DNA of 24,679 bases from positions 1-24,679 of the IMG/VR virus record IMGVR_UViG_3300034063_001114, one strand, 5' to 3'. Position 1 is the stretch's first letter, and each line of letters starts with the position of its first letter. Shown in pieces: positions 8,703 through 14,574 of this stretch. The notes under the pieces are model-generated. The model was not told where the DNA came from. It saw only the letters and a program-made list of their open reading frames with translations, and did not search any database. Source of the stretch: a virus. The translations under genes were made by a program, and so were the position numbers.

Positions 8703-9107
8703 ATGGCCATCACCGCCACCATCAGCCGGCGCGAGCTGAAGCGCCTTGCGGGCCTAGGCTACGAAGGCGAGACCCTCAAGGTCATGCTCTGCGAAGTCGG
8801 CATGACCGGCTACACCGCCGAGAGCACCGTCGCCAACTGGCAGTCGGTCGAGCTGAGTGGTAACGGCTATGTCCGCTACTCCGAGGTCATCGGCACCGGC
8901 ACCTACAGCGAAACCACCGCCAGCTACAACATGCCAACGGTGGATGCCGAGTTCACCGCCACCGGCGATGGTTACAGCTACGACCGCATCATCGCCTACA
9001 TCGATGGGGAGACCTACATTTACTCCGAGACCGTCGAAGACCCCAACGTGACCATGGCCGCCGGCCAGACCCAGACCTACCGAATCGAACTGGCCATCGA
9101 TGACTGA
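8703..9107 (+). CDS. Small virion protein, possible paralog of its upstream neighbour
   Basis: 134 aa, acidic, Thr/Tyr-rich and beta-like, with ETLKVMLCEVG near the N-terminus and NGYVRYSEV in the middle. These stretches align loosely with YRVKLLTAA and NGYTTNGVAL of the preceding protein, so the two may descend from one fibre-associated module. It overlaps the next gene by one base (TGATG). The exact function is unknown; a virion role is inferred from context. Confidence 0.65.
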   Translation: MAITATISRRELKRLAGLGYEGETLKVMLCEVGMTGYTAESTVANWQSVELSGNGYVRYSEVIGTGTYSETTASYNMPTVDAEFTATGDGYSYDRIIAYIDGETYIYSETVEDPNVTMAAGQTQTYRIELAIDD

Positions 9108-9940
9108 TGGCCACCAATCTCAGCGTCAGTGTCACCGGCCACGGCCTAGTCGAGCGCTCCAAGCAGCAGCAGCGTGACGCCCGCACCGGCCGCCTAACCC
9201 GCGAGGCCATCACCCGCGACGCCGAAACCAACCGCGAGGAAATCCTTCGCGCCGCCGCCTCCCAGCCGGCCCTATCCCGCGCCCTGGCCCCCTCCCGCCC
9301 CATCGACACCGAAACCGCCCCATACTTCCGCGTAAACCGCCCCGCTGCTTCGCGCCTCCCGGATAAGGCGTTCATGCTAGTCGTCTATAAGAACATAGAG
9401 TTCACAAGGCTGTATTCATTCCGCGTTAGATTGACAGACTCTAGAGACAGATCAACAGTTCTTAACGGGGAACTTACTTTTTCTGACCCGAACGCGACAA
9501 ATAAAACGTACCTATTCCTTCCGCAAGGGCGACGGCTAACCCACTTTAGGCGCAGTCGCCCCTTCCCCGCAATTAACGGCACCACATTGATGAACCCCAC
9601 TTTCAACAGCATCAATGAGGCAGTCGGGTCCTTAGGCCGCCGCATAGACTACGTGGAACCCCCCTACAGTCTGCGCCCGTTCAAACCGGATCCGAGTGAG
9701 ACCTACACAGTCACTCTCCAGCCTATGGGCATTTCCGAAAATCCTCTACTTTTAGGTAGCGGCGGTGTGATAACTGGGTACTTCGACAAGCCTACCTACT
9801 CCGTGAACATATGGAACTTCTATGACGGTGCCGTAGAGTTTAATCCGGTGAACATTGCGCGTGGTGTTAGATGGGGCGTTACAACGGACGCCATACACCT
9901 CGGCGTCGGCGACTACTACCCACCCGGGTATCCGTCCTGA
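9107..9940 (+). CDS. Putative tail/virion protein with composition break
   Basis: 277 aa. Residues 1 to about 85 are Arg/Ala-rich and helical and encoded with the GC-rich codons of the neighbourhood. From about base 9365 to the end the DNA is visibly AT-richer (AGA, ATA, TTT, AAA codons) and the protein becomes aromatic and beta-rich (Tyr/Phe/Pro, ending YYPPGYPS). This suggests an N-terminal attachment part joined to a variable or acquired C-terminal domain. I do not recognise the C-terminal family. The start overlaps the upstream stop (TGATG). Confidence 0.65.
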   Translation: MATNLSVSVTGHGLVERSKQQQRDARTGRLTREAITRDAETNREEILRAAASQPALSRALAPSRPIDTETAPYFRVNRPAASRLPDKAFMLVVYKNIEFTRLYSFRVRLTDSRDRSTVLNGELTFSDPNATNKTYLFLPQGRRLTHFRRSRPFPAINGTTLMNPTFNSINEAVGSLGRRIDYVEPPYSLRPFKPDPSETYTVTLQPMGISENPLLLGSGGVITGYFDKPTYSVNIWNFYDGAVEFNPVNIARGVRWGVTTDAIHLGVGDYYPPGYPS

Positions 9941-9961
9941 GCGTTTTACGTCCCGGTCAGC

Positions 9962-10087
9962 ATGAACTCCCCAGACCCCCGCGCCCTCATCAAGCAGGCC
10001 CAGCAGCAAACCCAGGCCGCCCGCTACGCGCAGGCGCTGCGCGAGGCCAACCTGCGCATCATCAAACAGGTGGTGCGCAAAGGCTGA
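9962..10087 (+). CDS. Hypothetical 41-aa helical protein
   Basis: A 41-residue reading frame (MNSPDPRALIKQ start, IIKQVVRKG end) sits 21 bases after the previous gene. The composition (Gln, Ala, Arg, Lys; no Gly until the last residue) predicts one long basic helix, and the codon use matches the surrounding genes. It fills the gap between the tail gene and the next promoter. It could be a minor virion or assembly peptide; nothing more can be said. Confidence 0.45.
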   Translation: MNSPDPRALIKQAQQQTQAARYAQALREANLRIIKQVVRKG

Positions 10088-10090
10088 CCG

Positions 10091-10098
10091 GCTACACT
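10091..10098 (+). promoter_or_regulatory. Class E promoter-like box before the chaperone-like gene
   Basis: GCTACACT (TACACT as -10, fitting TAnnnT) lies 25 nt before the GTG at 10124. It overlaps a small palindrome, GGCTA-CACTGT-TAGCC (10090-10105), so an operator or a start-site hairpin is possible. Confidence 0.5.
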
Positions 10099-10123
10099 GT
10101 TAGCCAGTAACTGCCGACTCCTC

Positions 10124-10699
10124 GTGCTGCCATACGTCCAGCCCCCCGCTGCCGCCACCCGCCGCATTGGTAACGAGCACTCCGGCATCATCGAAATGGA
10201 GATCCGCGGCGGCCTCACCGTCAAGGAGTCCCGCATGATCTCGGCCATGTTGGCGGAGCACGAATCCGCTCTGGTGGCTAGCGCCAAGCTGGCCGACGCC
10301 ATCGCCACGGCCGAGAACATCACCATCACGGAAGCCTTCGACATCGTGCAGGCGGCCGTGCGCGGCGCCGACCTGGAGACCGCGGCCCGCGCCATCATGC
10401 TGCGCCACGCCGCCGAAATCGCCAAAATCGCCAACCTCCTTCAGAGCAGCAACGACCTCCCCGACGAGGCCACCGTCACCACGCTCATCCAGACCCGCTG
10501 CAACCGCCCCGACTGGTCCCACGCTGACACTCTCGGCCTCGATGGAGCGATCTTCCGAGGAATCCTGGAGTTCGCCGCCGCGGAGCAGGCCGCCGAGAAC
10601 ATGCCCGCCTCCCGCCCCTCTGAGGACGAGCTAAAAAAGCCGCCGCAGGACAGCGCGGAAACCCCCAAACGCCGTGGGACGAAATCTTCTGGGACCTAG
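10124..10699 (+). CDS. Tail assembly chaperone-like protein, short (0-frame) form
   Basis: 191 aa, mostly helical (VKESRMISAMLAEHES, then ENITITEAFDIVQAAVRG), with a charged, proline-containing tail (KKPPQDSAETPKRRG) that looks like non-conserved read-out beyond a frameshift site. A helical small protein with a -1 slippery site near its 3' end followed by a long start-less reading frame is the signature of the lambda gpG/gpGT type chaperones, which bind the tape measure protein during tail assembly. The assignment is by architecture, not by sequence identity. The GTG start is supported by the class E box 25 nt upstream. Its place after the tail-tip genes rather than before the tape measure gene is unusual. 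Confidence 0.62.
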   Translation: MLPYVQPPAAATRRIGNEHSGIIEMEIRGGLTVKESRMISAMLAEHESALVASAKLADAIATAENITITEAFDIVQAAVRGADLETAARAIMLRHAAEIAKIANLLQSSNDLPDEATVTTLIQTRCNRPDWSHADTLGLDGAIFRGILEFAAAEQAAENMPASRPSEDELKKPPQDSAETPKRRGTKSSGT

Positions 10700-11289
10700 C
10701 CCACGGCTTCCCAGGCCAGTTCCACCGCACCACCTTTGAGGACGAGCTTCGCGGCGTCGTCCTCGCTGCTTGGCGCCATCTCCAGCGCATCCAGCACGAT
10801 CAGGCGCACCTCCACGAGCTGCCCATCGCCGCCCTCCAAGCCCTAACCGCCAACATCAACCGCGACACCAAGTCCCGCCCCAAGGCGTTCACGACTGCCG
10901 AGTTTGTCATCTTCCGCCGCAGCGAGACCGACGACACCCTCCTACCCGGTCCCGTTGCCGCCACCGCCCTCGCCCTCCGCGCCGAGCACAAGGACTCCCC
11001 CATCCTGCTGGCCGCATGGGATCAGATACTCGCCAGCGCCGACGAGACCGCCCGCCCACCCCACATCCGCGCTCTCCACTCCGACGACAAACAGGTTTGG
11101 GTCCTCTGCCCCGAGTGGGAAGGTCCCAACATCCGCGGCGGCCTCGTGGCAGTCGGTGACCACCTTCACGGCCCCATCCGCCTCCGTGACGTGGATCGCC
11201 CCCTCTCCACTTACACGGTCGTCCTCCCTGACCGCCGCACCTTCGCGTGGCTGGAGGCCGGCCTCCTCCTGCAGACCCGGGAAAACTAG
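10124..11289 (+). CDS. Tail assembly chaperone-like protein, -1 frameshift fusion
   Basis: Codons up to Lys172 are read in frame 0. A -1 slip on A AAA AAG (10633-10639) continues at 10639 into a frame that is open from 10624 to the TAG at 11287-11289, giving a product of about 388 aa. The -1 frame has no ATG or GTG for several hundred bases, yet it shows strong coding character: a clean, globular sequence (DEIFWDLAHGFPGQFHRTTF, later WVLCPEWEGPNIRGG) with normal codon use for this genome. That frame therefore needs frameshifting to be translated. An SD-like AGGA at 10623-10626 lies just upstream of the slip site, as in known bacterial -1 sites. The stop codon lies inside the class L motif of the next gene. 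Confidence 0.7.
10633..10639 (+). other. -1 programmed frameshift slippery heptamer
   Basis: AAAAAAG in the register A AAA AAG relative to the 10124 frame (codons CTA AAA AAG). This is the most efficient class of bacterial -1 slippery heptamer. Frame 0 ends 57 nt later; the -1 frame runs on for 216 codons. Confidence 0.75.
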
Positions 11290-11290
11290 G
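11280..11290 (+). promoter_or_regulatory. Class L motif upstream of the 11314 gene
   Basis: GGAAAACTAGG followed by 23 nt and the GTG start at 11314. It overlaps the last two codons and the stop of the frameshifted reading frame. Confidence 0.58.
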
Positions 11291-11313
11291 CACAGGCCCC
11301 CTGCAGTGGTGCG

Positions 11314-11766
11314 GTGAACATCCTGCAGCTCCGCGCCGAGATAGAAGACCTCCTCGCCGACGAGCTGGGCGTCTACACCCTGCCCAACGGCGAGACCACC
11401 CCAGCCATCTCCGTCCGCGCCGATGGCGAGGCCCTCCCCGCCGGAACCACCGCCGAGGGCCTAGAGGTCGTCATCATCCGCGACCCCGACCTCACCCCAA
11501 TCCTGCAATACTCCGAGGCCGGCACTCTCAAGCGGTGGATCATCTTCCTCGTGGTGTGGAGCACCTACGTCGAGGTCGAAGTCGCCGCCGCCAAGCTGAT
11601 CTACGCCTACGCCGGTAGCCGCCTCGACACCGTTCCGGTCCCGCGTGGCACCGGCCCCATCAGCCAAACCCGCCTCGTCATCCCGAGTCCTCCGCCGCCT
11701 GTCGAAGTCCCGGCGGGCGAGGGCGTCTACGTCCCCGACGTGTTCGAGGTCGGGGTCTTCGTCTAA
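11314..11766 (+). CDS. Putative virion protein (neck/tail-terminator-like position)
   Basis: 150 aa. A helical N-terminus (ILQLRAEIEDLLADELGVY) is followed by a beta-rich domain (EVVIIRDPDLTPILQYSEAG, RWIIFLVVWSTYVEVEV) and a proline-bracketed acidic tail (SPPPPVEVPAGEGVYVPDVFEVGVFV). A small alpha/beta protein of this length in a structural operon would fit a tail terminator or tail-completion protein, but I cannot assign it firmly. The GTG start is fixed by the class L motif 23 nt upstream. Confidence 0.6.
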   Translation: MNILQLRAEIEDLLADELGVYTLPNGETTPAISVRADGEALPAGTTAEGLEVVIIRDPDLTPILQYSEAGTLKRWIIFLVVWSTYVEVEVAAAKLIYAYAGSRLDTVPVPRGTGPISQTRLVIPSPPPPVEVPAGEGVYVPDVFEVGVFV

Positions 11767-11778
11767 CCACCGGCCACA

Positions 11779-11789
11779 GGAAAACTAGG
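11779..11789 (+). promoter_or_regulatory. Class L motif upstream of the lysis cassette
   Basis: GGAAAACTAGG, 22 nt before a GTG at 11812 and 16 nt before a GTG at 11806. The spacing rule seen at the other four copies favours 11812 as the start. Confidence 0.55.
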
Positions 11790-11811
11790 TCAGAAGACCG
11801 CTTCCGTGCTT

Positions 11812-12015
11812 GTGGGACCTGAGCTACTCGCCGCCGGGATTGCCGCGATCGGGCTCAGCGGCGCAGGCGTCGCCGCCCTCTGGAAGATCGCCAACGGCCT
11901 GGGCAAGTTCGAGGCCCGCACCACCACGATCCTCAGCGGCATCCAGGAGATGCTGAGCGACCACGAGCAGCGCCTCCGATACGTGGAACGCCGCGCCCCC
12001 GACGGCGACCGCTGA
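11812..12015 (+). CDS. Small membrane protein, holin-like
   Basis: 67 aa with one N-terminal hydrophobic segment (LLAAGIAAIGLSGAGVAALWKIA) and a charged helical C-terminus (EARTTTILSGIQEMLSDHEQRL...RR). One transmembrane helix plus a soluble helix fits small phage holins or spanin-like accessory proteins, and the gene lies two positions before the endolysin. The GTG at 11812 is preferred over 11806 because of the class L spacing. No family is recognised; the lysis role is inferred from context. Confidence 0.6.
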   Translation: MGPELLAAGIAAIGLSGAGVAALWKIANGLGKFEARTTTILSGIQEMLSDHEQRLRYVERRAPDGDR

Positions 12016-12061
12016 GTCCCGCGGCTGTAGCATGACCTCGTACACGCCTATCAGAATAGTC

Positions 12062-12268
12062 ATGCCAGTCGTGAGCTACTTGATCGACAACTGGCGGCAG
12101 GTCTTCGAGGTCGTTATCGCGGCCCATGCCGTGGCCTTGCTGGTCGTCAACCTTACCCCTACCCCAAAGGACGACCGGGCCGTGGGCGCAATCGGAGCTG
12201 CCCTGCCCAAGCTCTACCGAGCCCTCGAAATCCTCGCCGGGATCGTGCTACCCATGGCCAAGCGCTGA
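12062..12268 (+). CDS. Small membrane-associated protein upstream of the endolysin
   Basis: 68 aa with one hydrophobic segment (VFEVVIAAHAVALLVVNL), then TPTPKDD and a second amphipathic helix ending in a basic tail. Small proteins with an NLTPTPKDD-like loop are common next to phage endolysins and are candidate holins. An in-frame ATG at 12032 would add ten residues; 12062 is preferred because a GTAGCAT -10-like box overlaps the upstream ATG and would lie 28 nt before 12062. Neither start has a clear SD. The gene ends 4 nt before the endolysin ATG. Confidence 0.6.
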   Translation: MPVVSYLIDNWRQVFEVVIAAHAVALLVVNLTPTPKDDRAVGAIGAALPKLYRALEILAGIVLPMAKR

Positions 12269-12272
12269 GCCG

Positions 12273-13427
12273 ATGACCTACGCCTCCGTCCGCACCGCCG
12301 TAGAGCACGCCATCCGCCAAGGCCATCTGCTCCCGCACCAGCTCGCCGCTTTCGAGGCCCTCGACCGCGATCTGACCGCAACCCAGCGCCAGACCTTCAC
12401 CGACGACTGGCGCTCCACCGGCAGCCCCGCAGCCGCCGCCACCCCCATCTGGATGGCCCCTGCCCGCGCCATCGTCAAGGAGTTCGAGGCGTGCCACCTA
12501 CGGGCTTCCCTCGACCCCGCCAACGCTTGGACCCTGGGGTGGGGCCACACCGGCCTCGATGTCCGCGAAGGCGTCGCCATCACCCAAGCCCAGGCCGACA
12601 CCCTCCTCGATCAAGACCTCACCTACTTCGCCGAGGGCATCCACCGCCTCCTCCCCGGCGCCAACAAGCTCGGCGGCAGGCAGCAGGCCGCCCTGATTTC
12701 CTGGGCCTTCGACGTGGGCCTCGCCGCGGTGGACACCAGCATGTTGCGCCGCCGCATCCTCGCGGGCGAGTCGTACGTCACCGTCATCCCGCAGGAGCTG
12801 CCGCGGTGGAACAAGGCGGACGGCATCGTCATGGTCGGGATGGTCCGCCGCCGCGCCGCGGAGGTGGCTCTCTTTGTCGGCAACACAGGCCGCACCAACC
12901 CGCTGCCAGTTCCCTACTTCGCGCAGCTCGACAGCAAGACCGATCAGGGCCGCCGCATGTGCTTCTCCAGCTCGTGCGCCATGCTGCTCGCATTTTTGAA
13001 ACCTGACCTCCTCACGGGCCCCAACGGCGACGATCAGTACCTCGCCCGGGTCCGCAGCTTCGGCGACACCACGAGCCCCTTGGCCCAAACCCGCGCCCTC
13101 GCGTCGTACGGCCTCTCCGCTGAGTACATCCAGAACGCCGACTTCGCTCTGGTGGAGCGCCTGATCGATGCCGGCATCCCTGTGCCCTGCGGCTACCTCC
13201 ATCGCGGCCCCGTATCCGCTCCCGCGGGCGGCGGCCACTGGCTCACCATCGTGGGCTACACCCCAACCCACGTCATCGTCCACGATCCACTCGGCGAGGC
13301 CGACCTCGTAACCGGAGCAACAATCGATCGCCCTGCCCGTTTCTGTCGCTACAGCCGCGAGAACTTCGGCCGCCGCTGGATGGTCGAGGGCCGCGGCAGC
13401 GGCTGGGCAATCGTCGCCAAGCGCTAG
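12273..13427 (+). CDS. Bifunctional endolysin: GH24 lysozyme plus C39-like peptidase
   Basis: 384 aa. Residues 1 to about 45 are a helical leader module. Residues about 65-205 are a T4/P22-type lysozyme that cuts the glycan strands of peptidoglycan: the catalytic triad spacing E-x8-D-x5-T is exact (Glu72, Asp81, Thr87, in FEACHLRASLDPANAWT) and is followed by GWGHTG. Residues about 215-384 match a papain-like C39_2 peptidase: Gln in PYFAQLD, Cys230 in RRMCFSSSC, His322 in GGGHWLTIVGY and Asp338 in VHDPLGE. The second domain may cut peptide cross-links or process another protein. The ATG at 12273 directly follows the small membrane gene; the open frame extends further upstream but overlaps that gene, so a longer start is unlikely. 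There is no signal peptide, so export depends on a holin. Confidence 0.85.
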   Translation: MTYASVRTAVEHAIRQGHLLPHQLAAFEALDRDLTATQRQTFTDDWRSTGSPAAAATPIWMAPARAIVKEFEACHLRASLDPANAWTLGWGHTGLDVREGVAITQAQADTLLDQDLTYFAEGIHRLLPGANKLGGRQQAALISWAFDVGLAAVDTSMLRRRILAGESYVTVIPQELPRWNKADGIVMVGMVRRRAAEVALFVGNTGRTNPLPVPYFAQLDSKTDQGRRMCFSSSCAMLLAFLKPDLLTGPNGDDQYLARVRSFGDTTSPLAQTRALASYGLSAEYIQNADFALVERLIDAGIPVPCGYLHRGPVSAPAGGGHWLTIVGYTPTHVIVHDPLGEADLVTGATIDRPARFCRYSRENFGRRWMVEGRGSGWAIVAKR

Positions 13428-13447
13428 ACTCTCACTGTTCAGCGCTT
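13419..13447 (+). repeat. Inverted repeat around the class E box after the endolysin
   Basis: AAGCGCT (13419-13425) and AGCGCTT (13441-13447) form a perfect 7-bp inverted repeat with a 15-nt loop. It overlaps the last codons of the endolysin and the promoter-like TAGACT box, so it could be an operator or a weak terminator hairpin. Confidence 0.5.
13423..13430 (+). promoter_or_regulatory. Class E promoter-like box before the 13455 gene
   Basis: GCTAGACT with TAGACT as -10 hexamer, 24 nt before the ATG at 13455. It continues as CTCACT, shared with the copy at 22009. Confidence 0.5.
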
Positions 13448-13454
13448 CCGCCCC

Positions 13455-13721
13455 ATGGCACAGGCCGATTGGATGATCCCGCGCCCATCCTTGGCGGCTC
13501 AGGCCCAACTGGAATACAGCCTGCGGGTGCTGCAAGCAGAAGGACCTGCCGAATGCGACAAGGTGCTATCCATCGCCGCCGATCTCATGCGCCAAAACAT
13601 GCACTACAAAACTCTACTCAATCAAGCCATTGCCCACATCACCCAGTTGGAAGCGTTGGCAGCTCTGCACGATCGTACTCCTGCTCTATGCGACTCATGT
13701 AAAGCCGTAGTCGATTCGTAG
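13455..13721 (+). CDS. Hypothetical small helical protein; weak NblA-like pattern
   Basis: 88 aa, almost all helix, beginning MAQADWMIPRPSLAAQAQLE and ending with a CxxC motif (LCDSCKAVVDS). The central pattern (QLEYSLRVL, a short loop, then RQNMHYKTLLNQA) resembles in spacing the two-helix phycobilisome-degradation adaptor NblA, which some cyanophages carry, but identity is low and an unrelated helical hairpin is equally possible. A class E box lies 24 nt upstream. The last 83 bases overlap the 3' end of the sigma factor gene on the other strand. Confidence 0.55.
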   Translation: MAQADWMIPRPSLAAQAQLEYSLRVLQAEGPAECDKVLSIAADLMRQNMHYKTLLNQAIAHITQLEALAALHDRTPALCDSCKAVVDS

Positions 13722-14574
13722 CCTTCGTGTAGACCTGCAAAACCCGCTGCCGGCTGACGCCATGGGCCTTCCCAATATCCGACCAATTCTGCGCCGTGTA
13801 CCCGTCAAGCCCTAGCCTCCTGTTCACGATGTCCCGATCGCGCTCAGGCAATCTCACCACTGCCTGCATGATCAGGCCAATTCTCTCCTCCTGAACCATG
13901 TTGTCGAGCGGCCCCTCGCCCTCCACGTCATCCGTGAGCGTGTTGACGATGGAGGTCCCATCGCCCTCCCGCACAACCAAGTCGAGCGACACCGGCGGCT
14001 GTCCCCGCTCCAAGTAGAGCAACACATCCTGCGGAGTCACACCGAACTCCTCCGCGATCTCGTCGGTGGTGGGCGCCCTGCCCAGCTCCATCCGCAACCG
14101 CTGCGTTCTAGCGCCCCAGTTCGCCGCCATATCTCCGATCTTCCCGGGCATATGCACCGATCGATCCTTCTTGATGATGGCGCGTGTGATGCCCTGTCGG
14201 ATCCACCAATAGGCATAGGTCGAGAACTTATACCCCATCGATGGGTCGTAGCGGTGGACCGCCGTGATGAGGCCGATGTTGCCCTCCTGCACCAGATCCA
14301 TCAGGTCCATGCTCTTGGTGACGCGGCTGTAGCGCTTGGCGCAGGACACCACGAGCCGCAGATTGCTGCGCACAAACTTGCGCTCCGCCCGCTCCCCAAG
14401 CGCCACCTCCCGCCGCTCCTGCTGCGTCAGTTCCCGCTCCATCGCCTTGAGTTCCTGTGCTCTGCGCACCTTCCTCCCGAGGTCGATCTCCTGATCGGGA
14501 GTCAGCAGCGGCACCCGCCCGATCTCGTTGAGGTAGGCGTGCGACGTGCTTTCGCCGGTTGTCCGAGTCTTCAT
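13639..14574 (-). CDS. Phage-encoded sigma-70 family (group 2 type) sigma factor
   Basis: 311 aa with region 1.2 (SHAYLNEIGRVPLLTPDQEI, residues about 11-30), region 2 with the RNA polymerase core-binding and -10 recognition helices (DLMDLVQEGNIGLI, then GYKFSTYAYWWIRQGITRAI), region 3 (about 160-210) and region 4 with a helix-turn-helix (NWSDIGKAHGVSRQRVLQV) after LPERDRDIVNRRLGL. It lacks the long region 1.1 of the housekeeping factor, like cyanobacterial group 2 sigmas. It would redirect host RNA polymerase to phage promoters. The start overlaps the thyX stop by four bases (ATGA), so it is the last gene of the replication operon. It departs from the usual motif after TRAI (KKDRSVHMPGKI). 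Confidence 0.9.
   Translation of the reverse strand: MKTRTTGESTSHAYLNEIGRVPLLTPDQEIDLGRKVRRAQELKAMERELTQQERREVALGERAERKFVRSNLRLVVSCAKRYSRVTKSMDLMDLVQEGNIGLITAVHRYDPSMGYKFSTYAYWWIRQGITRAIIKKDRSVHMPGKIGDMAANWGARTQRLRMELGRAPTTDEIAEEFGVTPQDVLLYLERGQPPVSLDLVVREGDGTSIVNTLTDDVEGEGPLDNMVQEERIGLIMQAVVRLPERDRDIVNRRLGLDGYTAQNWSDIGKAHGVSRQRVLQVYTKATNRLRLYMSRIEQEYDRAELPTLPTG

Noticed and set aside
10770-11317. Long open frames in the other plus-strand frames over the chaperone extension (10770-11159, 10904-11317)
   Set aside because: Pro/Arg/Ser-rich translations typical of GC-rich shadows; the start-less -1 frame has clear protein character.
12126-12272. Longer endolysin start upstream of 12273
   Set aside because: It would overlap most of the small membrane protein gene; the ATG at 12273 directly after that gene is the natural start.
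12498-13535. 345-aa minus-strand open frame opposite the endolysin
   Set aside because: Antisense of a well-supported two-domain enzyme; composition is that of a GC-rich shadow.
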